Assembly: GCF_017592395.1 (NCBI RefSeq)
Contig: NZ_JAGFOU010000022.1
Span: forward strand, 1-54,637
Direction: 5' to 3'
From: Actinomyces bowdenii
GTDB lineage: Bacteria > Actinomycetota > Actinomycetes > Actinomycetales > Actinomycetaceae
Length of the DNA stretch: 54,637 nt
Shown here: positions 1-8,903 of the stretch, in pieces
Position numbering within the stretch: the stretch's first letter is position 1
How the letters are laid out: the number at the start of each line of letters is the position of its first letter
Notes under the pieces: model-generated
Seen by the model: the letters and a program-made list of their open reading frames with translations, nothing else
Databases searched by the model: none
Told to the model about the DNA's origin: nothing
Translations under genes and position numbers: made by a program

Positions 1-128
1 GTGGCGTGTGTAGCAGCTCCCATCATCGGGGGACCTCGACCCCCACCCAAGCAACGACGCACCCACCCAGCCCCACCCCAAACACACCAATAAATCTTGC
101 CTACCACACCCTCAAATGCGAAGAGCCC
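1..128 (-). mobile_element. Remnant: inverted end of a second ISL3-type element
   Basis: The reverse complement of this stretch aligns with the left end of the complete IS copy at 176-298. It shares the terminal repeat (100-128), the motif GTGCGTCGTTG and the segment GTCGAGGTCC followed by GATGATGGGAGCTGCT. The copies have diverged, so this is a related element rather than a recent duplicate. Its transposase would lie off the left edge of the window, reading leftwards. The two elements are head to head, separated by 47 bp (129-175) that I cannot assign. Confidence 0.7.
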
Positions 129-175
129 GAAATCCGCCCAGCGCCGCAAGGAGCTAGAGGCATTGATCGAATGGC

Positions 176-205
176 GGCTCTTCGTGTTTGGGGGTGTGGT
201 AGGTG
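176..205 (+). repeat. Left terminal inverted repeat of the ISL3 element
   Basis: The repeat begins GGCTCTTCGTGTTTG and ends GTGTGGTAGGTG. It matches the right end with a single mismatch at its 16th base. Confidence 0.85.
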
Positions 206-261
206 TTAGTTGTGGGTGTGATGGTGGGTGGTGGTGTGGGTGCGTCGTTGCGGGGGTAGGG

Positions 262-318
262 GTCGAGGTCCCCTGATGATGGGAGCTGCTTAACCAACCC
301 ATCTGTGAGGACCTCGAC
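262..318 (+). repeat. Inverted repeat directly before the transposase start
   Basis: GTCGAGGTCC (262-271) and GGACCTCGAC (309-318) form a perfect 10-bp inverted repeat whose right arm touches the ATG at 319. Transcribed from outside the element, this would fold over the start codon. A role in damping expression from readthrough transcripts is an inference. The left arm is also present in the diverged remnant at 31-40, so it is conserved between copies. Confidence 0.55.
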
Positions 319-1647
319 ATGCCTGAGACTACCTTGACTGCTGCTGATCTGACGACTTTCCTGGGCCTGGATGGCTTGGGGCTGGTAGCGGTGGGTCAGT
401 GCCTGCAGGCCGATCGTGCGGTGGTTGAGTGCCGCATGCCCATCAGCGGGCAGGACCCGTTCTGCCGGGCGTGTGGGGCCCAGGGGGCGGCGCGGGGCAC
501 CGTGGTGCGGCGTGTGGCGCATCTGCCGGTGGGATGGCGTCCTACCGAGTTGTGGGTGCGTGTGCGGCGCTTTGCCTGTCCCCACTGCCGTCGGGCATGG
601 AGGCAGGACACCAGCGCTGTGGCCGGGCCGCGGGCGCGTTTGACCCACCAGGCCGTGGACTGGGGGCTGGGGGCCCTGGGCCTGGAGCATGTCTGTCTCC
701 CGGGTCGCCCAGGCCCTGGGGGTGGCCTGGCACACCGCCAACACCGCGATCCTTACCCGCGCCGAGCAGATGCTCACCGGTGATCCCCACCGCTTGGAGG
801 GGGTAGAGGTGATCGGGGTTGACGAGCACCTCTGGCGCCGCACCACCAGGCGGGGCGAGCGCTACGTGACCGTGATCATTGACCTGACCCCCGTGCGCGA
901 CCGCCATGGTCCGGCCCGCCTGCTGGACCTGGTCCCGGGCCGGTCCAAGAAGGCCTTCAAGGACTGGCTGGCCCAGCGCGATCAAGCATGGCGCCAGGGC
1001 ATCGAGGTGGTGGCCATGGACGCCTTCACCGGGTTCAAGACCGCCGCCGCTGAGGAGCTGCCCGGTGCCGGGGCGGTGATGGACCCCTTCCACGTGGTGG
1101 CACTGGCTGCGGGCAAGGTCGATGAGTGCCGACAGCGCATCCAGCGCCAGATCACCGGGGGCCGGGGCCGCAAGAGCGACCCGCTCTACCGGGCCAGGCG
1201 CACCCTGCGCACCGGGACCGACCTGCTCACCGATGCCCAGGCGCAGCGCCTCCAGGCCCTGTTCGCCGATGAGCACCACGCCCCGCTCAAGGCCGCCTGG
1301 AGCCTCTACCAGCGCCTGATCCAGGCCTACAGGGCCGATGACCGCGGCCTGGGCCGGTTCCTGATGCAACGGGCTCTCGACGCCTTACGACAGGCCATCC
1401 CCGACGGCCTGGAGGAGGTCAAGGCACTGGCCAAGACCCTGACCCGCCGAAGCGCCGACACCCCTGGCCTACTTCGACCACCCCCCGCACCACCAACGGC
1501 CCCACCGAGGCCATCAACGGCAGGCTCGAGCACCTACGCGGCATCGCCCTGGGATTTCGGAACCTGACCCACTACACCACCCGCAGCCTCATCCACACCG
1601 GACGCCTCAAGGACCAACTCAAAACAACCACCCAAACCCAGCAATAA
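319..1647 (+). pseudogene. ISL3-family transposase, frameshifted
   Basis: The N-terminal part carries the zinc-binding pattern of ISL3 transposases (CRACG near residue 50, CPHC near residue 88). The middle part holds the DDE-type core, with GVDEH and later VVAMDAFTGF and MDPFHVV. The C-terminus ends in TNGPTEAINGRLEH and HTGRLKDQL before TAA at 1645. No single frame covers it: the reading steps forward one base near 688, again at 1463 in a C run, and again near 1488 in a second C run, which returns it to the starting frame. About 440 residues would result if repaired, which is normal for the family. It is either a decayed gene or a sequence with homopolymer errors; two of the three breaks are in C runs. 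Confidence 0.85.
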
Positions 1648-1651
1648 GCCC

Positions 1652-1681
1652 CACCTACCACACCCTCAAACACGAAGAGCC
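1652..1681 (+). repeat. Right terminal inverted repeat of the ISL3 element
   Basis: This is the reverse complement of 176-205 with one mismatch. It lies 4 bp after the transposase stop codon. Confidence 0.85.
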
Positions 1682-2013
1682 CCTTTTTTCTCCAGCACCG
1701 TCAGCTTGACCGCTAATTCCTTAACCGCTTCGCTCAGACGTTCGATCTCGGCGTGAGCCTGCTCCAGTTCCGCGTCCCTGGCCGACTTGCCCCGAGCCCC
1801 GGGCTTAGAGGCCGCCAAGGCCGTCAACGCCCCGTCCTTGGCGACCTGTCGCAGGCGGATGATCGTAGACCGGTCCACCTCGGCCTGGCTCGCGGCCTGT
1901 GAGATCGTGACCTCACCGCGGACCAGCCGTAGCCAGATCTCGTACTTCGCTGATGGCGACAGCACCTTCTTCGGCCGCCGCTTCCTAGGTACCGAGCTCC
2001 CGTTGTTGCTCAT
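1682..2013 (-). pseudogene. IS3-type orfA (helix-turn-helix protein), truncated at its 3' end
   Basis: The chosen start is the ATG at 2013, preceded by a strong GGAGGGGG site. The roughly 110 residues comprise a basic N-terminus (RKRRPKK), a helix-turn-helix (AKYEIWLRLVRGEVTISQAA to DRSTIIRLRQVAK) and a C-terminal leucine-zipper-like coiled coil (ELEQAHAEIERLSEAVKELA). This is the usual make-up of the DNA-binding orfA of IS3-type elements. Reading runs straight into the end of the ISL3 element at 1681 and stops four codons inside it. No orfB is present. The outer IS end is probably near 2090, upstream of the start, but I cannot place it exactly. Confidence 0.65.
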
Positions 2014-2125
2014 CGTGCCCCCTCCTGAAGGCCTCATCAAGACCGTACCGATGTTGCTTGATCCCAGACCCAAAACCGGACACGAACACTGAAGCAAGAC
2101 ACAACCGACTCTGCCGACCCCCCGC

Positions 2126-2689
2126 TTAGAAGATGACCACCGAGTCGACCTCGCGGCCCCCCAGCCTGGTGCGCCCTCCCAGGTCGCGCAGCTCCAGGAG
2201 CATGCAGATCGCCTCGACCCGGGCACCGGCGGCCTCGATGAGGCTGATGGAGGCCGCGGCAGTGCCGCCCGTGGCCAGGACGTCGTCGATGACCAGGACC
2301 CGCGAGCCGGGCCGGACGGTCTCGGGGCGCAGCTCCATGCGGGCGCTGCCGTACTCCAGGTCGTAGTCCACGCCGATGACCGGGCCCGGCAGCTTGCCGC
2401 TCTTGCGCACGGTGAGCATGCCGATGCCCAGGCGGACGGCCAGGGGCGCGGCCAGGATGAAGCCGCGCGACTCCAGGCCCGCGACGGCGTCGATGCGCCC
2501 GCGGTAGTGGTCGGCCAGGCCGTCGACGAGCTCGACGAAGGCGGGCCCGTTGGCCAGTAGCGGGGTGATGTCGCGGAAGAGCACCCCGGGCTCGGGGAAG
2601 TCCGGGATCTCCCTGAGGTTGTCCAGGACCAGGCGGGTGAGGTCCTCGCAGATCGTCTCGCTGTGGCCTGCCGTGGTCGCCGATGTCAT
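2126..2689 (-). CDS. apt: Adenine phosphoribosyltransferase
   Basis: This 187-residue enzyme makes AMP from adenine and PRPP in cytosolic purine salvage. The PRPP-binding loop VLVIDDVLATGGT is at about residues 131-143, and the family N-terminal pattern (REIPDFPEPGVLFRDITPLL) precedes the AGLESRGFI segment. Length is typical. The ATG at 2689 overlaps the secF stop (ATGA), so it is the last gene of the yajC-secD-secF-apt series and probably translationally coupled. In most actinobacteria the next gene is rel (ppGpp synthetase); here insertion sequence debris begins within about 40 bp of the stop codon. Confidence 0.96.
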   Translation of the reverse strand: MTSATTAGHSETICEDLTRLVLDNLREIPDFPEPGVLFRDITPLLANGPAFVELVDGLADHYRGRIDAVAGLESRGFILAAPLAVRLGIGMLTVRKSGKLPGPVIGVDYDLEYGSARMELRPETVRPGSRVLVIDDVLATGGTAAASISLIEAAGARVEAICMLLELRDLGGRTRLGGREVDSVVIF

Positions 2690-3789
2690 GAGCGCTTCCT
2701 CTTCCTCTTGGGCTGGGCGGTCACGCCCAGGTGGTGTCCTGGTACCAGGGGCGAGGCCGCGGGCGCGGCGGCCAGGGCCTCCAGGGCCTCCTCGTCGTCG
2801 CCGGCCTCCTCCACACGCTGGCGGCGCGCCCGCTCCACACGGGCGGCCTGCTCGGTGATCGCCTTCTCGCGCGAGCGCAGGTCCACCAGCAGCGGGGTGG
2901 CCAGCAGCACGGAGGACAGGGTTCCCGCGATCATGCCGATGAACATGGTCAGGGCGATATCGCGCAGGGTCCCGGCGCCCAGCAGGAGGGCGCCGACCAC
3001 CAGCAGCGAGGCCACCGGCAGCACGCCGATCACGGAAGTGTTGATGGAGCGGACGAGGGTCTGGTTGACGGCCAGGTTGGCCAGCTCGGCGTAGGTCGAG
3101 CGCGTCTGGGTCTCGAAGCCCTCGGTGTTCTCCCTGACCTTGTCGAAGACCACGACGGTGTCGTACAAGGAGTACCCCAGGATGGTGAGCACGCCGATGA
3201 TCGTGGCCGGGGTGACCTCGAAGCCTGACAGGGCGTAGATGCCCACCGTGATGACGATGTCGTGGCACAGGGCCAGCAGGGCGGCCGCGGCCATCTTCCA
3301 GGTGCGGAAGTAGGCCCAGATGAGCACGCCCACGAGCGCCAGGAAGATCACCAGGCCCCGCACCGCCTTGGCGGTGACGTCGGCCGACCAGGTGGGTCCC
3401 ACAGTCGTGGCGGTGATGCTGTCGGGCTGGACGGAGTAGGCCTCGGCCAGATCGGCTGACAGGGCGTCGAGCCGGGGCTTGTCCAGGGCCCTGGTCTGCA
3501 CCCGCACCCCGGAGGCGCCCATGGTGGTCACCGAGGCTCCGGTGTCCAGGTCCGAGGCCTCCAGCACCTTGTTGGCGGGGCCCACCGACGGCGCGCTCAG
3601 GCCGGTCACGGAGACCTCGGAGCCCCCCTTGAAGTCGATGCCCGGGTTGAGGCCCACCGTGCCCAGGAGCAGTGCGCAGGACGCGACGATGAGCAGGGCG
3701 ATGGAGTACCACAGCCTCCGCCTGCCGATGAAGGGCAGGGAGGTCCGCCCGGAGTAGAGGTCGTTGCCGATGGAGGCCAGGGACGTCAT
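2686..3789 (-). CDS. secF: Protein translocase subunit SecF
   Basis: This inner-membrane partner of SecD uses the proton gradient to help preproteins leave the SecYEG channel. The 367 residues begin with a short cytoplasmic stretch and a first membrane segment at about 27-46. The GLNPGIDFKGGSEV signature of SecF follows, then an extracytoplasmic domain and five further membrane segments, the first of which starts near residue 135. The C-terminus is charged and ends KRKRKRS. Start and stop overlap secD and apt by four bases each (ATGA). Confidence 0.96.
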   Translation of the reverse strand: MTSLASIGNDLYSGRTSLPFIGRRRLWYSIALLIVASCALLLGTVGLNPGIDFKGGSEVSVTGLSAPSVGPANKVLEASDLDTGASVTTMGASGVRVQTRALDKPRLDALSADLAEAYSVQPDSITATTVGPTWSADVTAKAVRGLVIFLALVGVLIWAYFRTWKMAAAALLALCHDIVITVGIYALSGFEVTPATIIGVLTILGYSLYDTVVVFDKVRENTEGFETQTRSTYAELANLAVNQTLVRSINTSVIGVLPVASLLVVGALLLGAGTLRDIALTMFIGMIAGTLSSVLLATPLLVDLRSREKAITEQAARVERARRQRVEEAGDDEEALEALAAAPAASPLVPGHHLGVTAQPKRKRKRS

Positions 3790-5888
3790 CCTGCCTCACC
3801 GTCCTTTCCGCTGGGGGTCGATGAGGCGAGGTCCCCGCCGTCGCGGGCGGCCCGGCGCTCGGCCGCCTTGCGCCGCGCCAGGGAGCTGGTCAGGCCCTCG
3901 GCCAGGGCCTCGCGGGCCCTGCCGTAGGTCGAGCCGGTGGCGCCCAGGCGCTCGGGGTCCATGCCCGAGAGGCGGTGGCCCTCGGAGTAGAAGCGGAACC
4001 GCTGGAGCCACTCCATGAAGGGGTGGGTGAAGAGCACGACGACGGCCAGGTCCACCACGGTGGTCACCCCCAGGGTGAAGGCGAAGCCCTGCACCCCCCC
4101 GACCGCCAGGAAGTACAGGACGACGGCCGCCACGATGTTGACGATGTCGGAGACGATGATGGTGCGCCGGGCGTGCGTCCAGCCCTCGTCGATGGCGGCG
4201 CGCAGGCTGCGGCCGTGGCGGACCTCGTCGCGGATCCTCTCGAAGTAGATGATGAAGGAGTCCACGGTGATGCCGATGGCCACGATGAGCCCGGCCACAC
4301 CCGCCAGGGACAGCCGGTAGCCCATGGCCCAGCTCAGCAGGGCGATGGTCAGGTAGGTCAGGGCGGCGGCCACGATGAGCGAGGTCACGGCCACCACCGC
4401 CAGGCCCCGGTACTGCCAGAGGAGGTAGACGATGATGAGGATGAAGCCGATGAGCCCCGCGATGAGGCCGTTGCGCAGCTGCTCGGTTCCCAGGGTCGCC
4501 GAGATCTGCTGCTCGGACTGGACCGTGAAGTTCAGCGGCAGGGAGCCGAAGGACAGCTGGTTGGCCAGCGTGTTGGCGCTGGCCTGGTCGAACTGGCCGT
4601 TGATCTGGACCCGGCCGTCGGTGATGGCCGAGGTCACCTCGGGGTTGAAGCCCGAGGCCATGATGGTCAGGCCGTCCAGGACGATGGCGAACTGGGCCTT
4701 GGCCGCCGCATCGCCCGGGGACCCGCTCAGGGCCTGGGCGGTGGACTGGTCGCGGAAGGCGATGAGCCGGCCGGAGAGGTCGGCGAACTTCTTGGCGCCC
4801 GCGGAGTCGAACTCCAGGTTGACCACCCAGCGGTTGGTGGTCCCGCCCTGCGCGGTGGTCTCCAGGCCGGAGACCGCGTTGGACAGCTCGGTTCCCGAGA
4901 TGTCGGCCGGGCCCAGGATGTAGGCGCCGGGCCCACCCTCACGGGGGCAGGAGATGACGGCCGCCGAGGGGTCCTGGGACTGCCCGGTGAGGTTGGCCGG
5001 GTCGGTGCAATCGGTCATGTAGGCGTCGTAGATGAGCTGCTCGGTCAGCCACTGGTCGGAGGAGTTGTCCTGGGAGGTGGCCGGCAGCGGCTCGGAGGAG
5101 ATGGTCCCATCGCCGTTGACGTCGGCCGCCTGGGTCGCGATCTGCTCCCTGGCGGCACCGGTCGGCGCCTCCTGCCCGGGGGCGGTGGGCTCTGCCGGGA
5201 CGGTGCTCCCGCCCTCCTCCGGGGTGGCGGCCGGCTGCTCGGGGTCGGCCTCGGGCTCCTCGGCCTGCCCCTCGTCCGGCTCCTGGGGATCGGCGGTGGC
5301 CACGTTCACGGCGCGCCGGGCGTCCTCGGGCTGGAGGACGGCCGGGTCGGCGCTGGCCCCGCTGCCGGGGTCGGACAGCTCCGGATCGGCGGGGGCCGCG
5401 GACTCCTCCGGCTCCTCGGGAGCGGAGCCCTGGCCCGGGTCGATCTGCGGGTCGCCCTGGGGGGCGGCCTGGGGCTGCTGGAGGGCGCTGGCCGGGTCGA
5501 CGATGCGCAGCACGGGGCGGAAGTACATGACCGCCGAGGTGCGGATGAGCTCCAGGGTGGCCTCACTGGGCCTGCCGGGCAGGGACACGACGATGTTCTG
5601 GCCGCCCTGCCGGGAGATCTGGGCCTCGGCGACGCCGGAGGCGTCCACGCGCTGGCGGATGACATCGATGGCCTGGTCCATGTCCTCATCGGTGATGGCC
5701 GAGCCGTCGGTGGTGGTGGGCGTCAGGATGATCTGCGTGCCGCCCTCCAGGTCGAGGGCCAGGCCGGGGACCATCGAGGTGCGGTGGGTGACGGTGCCCG
5801 CCACCAGGACCCCCAGGCCGATGGCCATGGTGAGCAGGAGCATCACGAGACGACGCCCCGGACGCATGCGCTTTCTTGTGCTGGACAC
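3786..5888 (-). CDS. secD: Protein translocase subunit SecD with a long acidic insert
   Basis: SecD forms a complex with SecF and YajC. The 700-residue protein starts at GTG 5888 behind AGGAAGGGA. A membrane segment lies at about 13-33, then the SecD signature LDLEGGTQI at 46-53. The P1 extracytoplasmic domain is interrupted by a roughly 140-residue segment (about 135-275) rich in Pro, Glu, Asp and Ala. This segment contains DVNGDGTISSE at 256-266, which resembles an EF-hand loop. Five membrane segments follow from about 472 (GLIAGLIGFILIIVYLL), and the C-terminal tail is basic. The insert makes it longer than typical bacterial SecD. Its role is unknown. Confidence 0.95.
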   Translation of the reverse strand: MSSTRKRMRPGRRLVMLLLTMAIGLGVLVAGTVTHRTSMVPGLALDLEGGTQIILTPTTTDGSAITDEDMDQAIDVIRQRVDASGVAEAQISRQGGQNIVVSLPGRPSEATLELIRTSAVMYFRPVLRIVDPASALQQPQAAPQGDPQIDPGQGSAPEEPEESAAPADPELSDPGSGASADPAVLQPEDARRAVNVATADPQEPDEGQAEEPEADPEQPAATPEEGGSTVPAEPTAPGQEAPTGAAREQIATQAADVNGDGTISSEPLPATSQDNSSDQWLTEQLIYDAYMTDCTDPANLTGQSQDPSAAVISCPREGGPGAYILGPADISGTELSNAVSGLETTAQGGTTNRWVVNLEFDSAGAKKFADLSGRLIAFRDQSTAQALSGSPGDAAAKAQFAIVLDGLTIMASGFNPEVTSAITDGRVQINGQFDQASANTLANQLSFGSLPLNFTVQSEQQISATLGTEQLRNGLIAGLIGFILIIVYLLWQYRGLAVVAVTSLIVAAALTYLTIALLSWAMGYRLSLAGVAGLIVAIGITVDSFIIYFERIRDEVRHGRSLRAAIDEGWTHARRTIIVSDIVNIVAAVVLYFLAVGGVQGFAFTLGVTTVVDLAVVVLFTHPFMEWLQRFRFYSEGHRLSGMDPERLGATGSTYGRAREALAEGLTSSLARRKAAERRAARDGGDLASSTPSGKDGEAG

Positions 5889-5977
5889 GTGGTCCCTTCC
5901 TGAGGTGGTGCGAGCGCTCTGGATCAGAGGGCTCGGGACGTTGGGCTTCGCCCCGGCGGCCCGGAGCGGGTAGGCTC

Positions 5978-6367
5978 TCAGGCCTTGTCAGCGGTCTCCT
6001 CAGCCGCATCCTCGTCATCGGCCTGCGGCCGGTCCGCCTCCACCTGCTCCTCGGCCCCCGCCTCATCCGCAGCACCGGGCTGGTCCTGCGATGCCGAGGC
6101 GAAGGGGGGCTCCTCGGCCCCGGCGATGGCGCGCTTGTCCCAGAGGGTCTCATCGCCCAGGGGCGTGGCCAGGGTCACCGCATCGCCGTCGATCTCCACA
6201 ACGGTGCCGTAGAAGCCGGAGGTGGTGCGCACCCAGGTGCCGGGGACCAGCGCCTCCTCCGTGCGGCGGGCCTGCTCCTGCGCCATCCGCCTCTGCTGCT
6301 TGCGGGCGAAGGAGGACATCATCCACATCCCTCCGAGCACGACAATCAGCAAGATGGGCAGTTCCAT
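5978..6367 (-). CDS. yajC: Preprotein translocase subunit YajC
   Basis: This small single-span membrane protein is associated with SecDF. The ATG at 6367 is chosen because it places the membrane segment at the very N-terminus (LPILLIVVLGGMWMMSS) with GGAGA upstream; a longer reading would add a Pro/Arg-rich leader not seen in the family. The segment RRTEEALVPGTWVRTTSGFY is the conserved YajC core. The tail after residue about 90 is acidic (EEQVEADRP, DEDAAEE). Total length is 129 residues. It lies 89 bp upstream of secD. Confidence 0.93.
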   Translation of the reverse strand: MELPILLIVVLGGMWMMSSFARKQQRRMAQEQARRTEEALVPGTWVRTTSGFYGTVVEIDGDAVTLATPLGDETLWDKRAIAGAEEPPFASASQDQPGAADEAGAEEQVEADRPQADDEDAAEETADKA

Positions 6368-6422
6368 GGGGTCGTCTCCGTTCCAGATCGGTGGCGGTCG
6401 CCGGCACGGGCCGACGGTGGCG

Positions 6423-6428
6423 AGTCTA
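6423..6428 (-). promoter_or_regulatory. Candidate -10 box for yajC-secD-secF-apt
   Basis: TAGACT on the minus strand lies about 55 bp upstream of the yajC start, in the 145-bp gap after ruvB. It fits the actinobacterial TANNNT form. No convincing -35 was seen, so ruvB read-through may also drive the genes. Confidence 0.4.
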
Positions 6429-6512
6429 GGGCACGGTTGCGGGGCGGGGTCCAGCCCCCTGCGAGGAGTCGGGCACAAGAGGGTCTCGAAGCAGCCGCCG
6501 GTCCGGCCGCCC

Positions 6513-7535
6513 TCAGGAGAAGAGCGTGCCCTCCGGGGGCGCGGGCAGCCCCAGGTGCTCGTAGGCCGACGCGGTGGCCGAGCGCCCGCGCGGGGTGCGC
6601 ACCACCAGGCCCTCGCGCACCAGGAAGGGCTCGGCGACGGTCTCGACGGTCTCGGGCTCCTCCCCCACGCTCACCGCCAGCGTCGTCAGCCCCACCGGGC
6701 CACCGCCGAAGCGCGTGCACAGGGCGAGCAGGACCTGCCTGTCGAGCCGGTCCAGGCCCAGGGCGTCGACCTCGAAGACCTCCAGGGCGGCACGGGCTGC
6801 CCCCAGGTCCAGGCGCCCGGGGCTGCCGTGGACCTCGGCCCAGTCCTGGACGCGGCGCAGGAGGCGGTTGGCGATGCGGGGCGTGCCGCGCGAGCGGCCG
6901 GCCAGTTCTGCGGCCGCCTCCTCGTCGAGCACCACGCCCAGCAGGCCCGCGCTGCGCCTGAGGATGCGGGTGAGATCGGCGGGGCCGTAGAAGTCGAGGT
7001 GCCCGGTGAAGCCGAAGCGGTCGCGCAGGGGTGCGGGCAGCAGCCCGGCGCGGGTGGTGGCGCCCACCACAGTGAAGGGCGGCAGTGACAGCGGGATGGA
7101 GGTGGCCCCCGGGCCCTTGCCCACCACGATGTCGACCCGGTAGTCCTCCATGGCCAGGTAGAGCATCTCCTCGGCGGTGCGGGCCAGGCGGTGGATCTCA
7201 TCGATGAAGAGCACATCGCCCTGCTCCAGGGAGGACAGGATCGCCGCCAGGTCGCCGGCGTGCTGGATGGCGGGGCCGGAGGTCAGGCGCAGGGAGCCGT
7301 CGAGCTCGGCGGCGATGATCATCGCCAGTGTGGTCTTGCCCAGCCCGGGCGGGCCCGAGAGCAGGACGTGGTCGGCGCTGACGCCGCGGGCCAGGGCCGA
7401 GCGCAGGACCACGGAGAGCTGGCCGCGCACGACCTCCTGGCCGGTGAAGTCCTCCAGGCGCTTGGGCCGCAGGGCCGCCTCCGCGGCGCTCTCGCCCTCC
7501 ATCGCCCCAGCGCCGACGACGCGCTGGTCATCCAC
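6513..7535 (-). CDS. ruvB: Holliday junction branch-migration helicase RuvB
   Basis: This AAA+ motor drives branch migration together with RuvA. The 340 residues show Walker A GPPGLGKT, Walker [10 protein letters not shown], the [19 protein letters not shown] segment and a C-terminal winged-helix domain. The GTG at 7535 is chosen: it has GGGGAG seven bases upstream and overlaps the ruvA stop by eight bases. An internal ATG at 7502 would still leave the AAA+ domain whole, so the exact start is not certain. Confidence 0.95.
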   Translation of the reverse strand: MDDQRVVGAGAMEGESAAEAALRPKRLEDFTGQEVVRGQLSVVLRSALARGVSADHVLLSGPPGLGKTTLAMIIAAELDGSLRLTSGPAIQHAGDLAAILSSLEQGDVLFIDEIHRLARTAEEMLYLAMEDYRVDIVVGKGPGATSIPLSLPPFTVVGATTRAGLLPAPLRDRFGFTGHLDFYGPADLTRILRRSAGLLGVVLDEEAAAELAGRSRGTPRIANRLLRRVQDWAEVHGSPGRLDLGAARAALEVFEVDALGLDRLDRQVLLALCTRFGGGPVGLTTLAVSVGEEPETVETVAEPFLVREGLVVRTPRGRSATASAYEHLGLPAPPEGTLFS

Positions 7536-8163
7536 GGCGACCGCTCCCCAGCCACCGCAGCGAGGCGCGCAGCAGCGCCGCCGTGTCAGCCGCCTCGTCC
7601 ACCGCGCCATCGGCCGCCACGGCCGTGACCGCCTGGCGGGCGCTGGCCTCGTTCCAGCCCAGCTGGGTCAGGGCCGCCACGACGTCGGGGTGGGGCCCGC
7701 CCGGGGCGGGCTCCTGCGCCCGGGGCCCGGGCGCCGCGCCCGGGTCGGCCCCGGGGCCGTGGGCCGGCCCGAGCCTGCCGGCCAGGTCGATGATGATCCG
7801 CTGGGCGCCCTTGGGCCCCAGTCCCGGCACGCGCTTGAGCGCGGCCACGTCCTCCTGGGCCACCGCACGGCGCAGGGCCTCGGGGGTGTGGACGGCCAGC
7901 ATGGCCAGGGCGAGCTTGGCGCCCACGCCCTTGGCACTCATGAGGATGGTGAAGCTGTCCCGCTCCTCGGCCTCGGCGAAGCCGAAGAGGGTCAGGGAGT
8001 CCTCCCTGACGACGAGCTCGGTGTGGAGGAGGGCCTCCTGGCCCACGCGCAGGCGGGACAGGGTGGTGGGGGTGGCCTGGACGCTGATCCCCACCCCGCC
8101 GGTCTCGATGACGGCGCTGGTGAGGCTGATGTCCACAACGGTGCCGCGCAGTGAGGCGATCAT
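7528..8163 (-). CDS. ruvA: Holliday junction DNA helicase subunit RuvA
   Basis: This tetrameric junction-binding protein loads RuvB. Its 211 residues start with the OB-fold domain ([21 protein letters not shown]). The helix-hairpin-helix region follows ([11 protein letters not shown] and [16 protein letters not shown]). An Ala/Pro/Gly-rich linker leads to the small C-terminal RuvB-binding domain ([16 protein letters not shown]). It is encoded between ruvC (64-bp gap) and ruvB (8-nt overlap). Confidence 0.95.
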   Translation of the reverse strand: MIASLRGTVVDISLTSAVIETGGVGISVQATPTTLSRLRVGQEALLHTELVVREDSLTLFGFAEAEERDSFTILMSAKGVGAKLALAMLAVHTPEALRRAVAQEDVAALKRVPGLGPKGAQRIIIDLAGRLGPAHGPGADPGAAPGPRAQEPAPGGPHPDVVAALTQLGWNEASARQAVTAVAADGAVDEAADTAALLRASLRWLGSGRRG

Positions 8164-8227
8164 GCGGGTGGCATCTCCTGGCTGGGACGGATTCGAACGG
8201 TTGTTCGGAGCCTAGCAGGCGGTGGGC

Positions 8228-8896
8228 TCAGCGCCGCGCACGGCGGGGGTCGACCGCGCCGGTGCGCCGTGCGGCCGCCTGGGCCGCGGCCCACTGGCGC
8301 TGGGCCGGAGTGCGGGCCGAGGCCCGCACCGCTCCGCCGGCGGAGACCATCTCGGCGACGTCATCGGCTCCCGTGCCCCCGCCCCTCCAGCCGTGGCAGA
8401 TGGCCTGGGCCAGGGCATCGGCCGCGTCCGCGGGCCGGGGCGGGGCCTCCAGGCCGAGGATGCGGGTGACCATGGCCTGGACCTGGGCCTTGTCGGCGAT
8501 GCCGGAGCCGGTGACGGCGGCCTTGGCCTCACTGGGCGTGTGCTGGGCCACCTCCAGGCCGGCGCGGGCGCCGGCGGTCATGGCCACCCCGATGACCTGG
8601 GCCACCGAGATGACCGAGCGCAGGTTGTCCTGGGCGAAGACCCGCTCGATGGACACCACGGTGGGCCCGAGCCTGGCGATCCAGTCCTCGATGGCCTCGG
8701 CGATGGTCAGCAGCCGCAGCTCGGGGCTCTGGGAGGGCGGCGTGCGCACCACGCCGACCTCGACCAGCCGCACCTGGCGGCGGGCGTCGATGTCCACGCA
8801 GCCCAGTCCGCAGCGGGTCAGTCCCGGGTCGATCCCGAGCACCCGCTGCTGGGCGATGAGTGCGTGCCTGGAGCGCGTGGGGCCGGTGGCGGGCAC
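8228..8896 (-). CDS. ruvC: Holliday junction resolvase RuvC
   Basis: This endonuclease cleaves junctions held by RuvAB. The RNase H-like fold is marked by [12 protein letters not shown] (first catalytic Asp at about residue 23), [11 protein letters not shown], and the final [12 protein letters not shown] with acidic and histidine residues. With the GTG start at 8896 (GAGGA upstream, 7 bp after yebC) the protein has 222 residues. That exceeds the usual 170-190 because of a roughly 18-residue leader and a low-complexity Ala/Arg/Thr tail of about 40 residues. A start at the GTG of VLGIDPG would give a more usual N-terminus. Confidence 0.93.
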   Translation of the reverse strand: MPATGPTRSRHALIAQQRVLGIDPGLTRCGLGCVDIDARRQVRLVEVGVVRTPPSQSPELRLLTIAEAIEDWIARLGPTVVSIERVFAQDNLRSVISVAQVIGVAMTAGARAGLEVAQHTPSEAKAAVTGSGIADKAQVQAMVTRILGLEAPPRPADAADALAQAICHGWRGGGTGADDVAEMVSAGGAVRASARTPAQRQWAAAQAAARRTGAVDPRRARR

Positions 8897-8903
8897 GGGG
8901 GGA

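Larger units (their letters stand above)
176..1681 (+). mobile_element. ISL3-family insertion sequence, about 1.5 kb
   Basis: The element is bounded by 30-bp terminal inverted repeats (176-205 and 1652-1681) that match at 29 of 30 positions, and it carries one transposase of ISL3 type. The flanking 8-mers (168-175 and 1682-1689) do not match, so there is no visible target duplication. The right end sits directly inside an IS3-type orfA and the left end beside another ISL3-type remnant. This points to nested insertions or later rearrangement. The transposase frame is broken, so the copy is probably immobile unless the breaks are sequence errors. Confidence 0.85.

Noticed and set aside
3975..5903. 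Long plus-strand frame (642 codons) opposite secD
   Set aside because: Low-complexity Gly/Val/Asp/Arg product typical of the antisense of a high-GC gene; secD is clearly the real gene.
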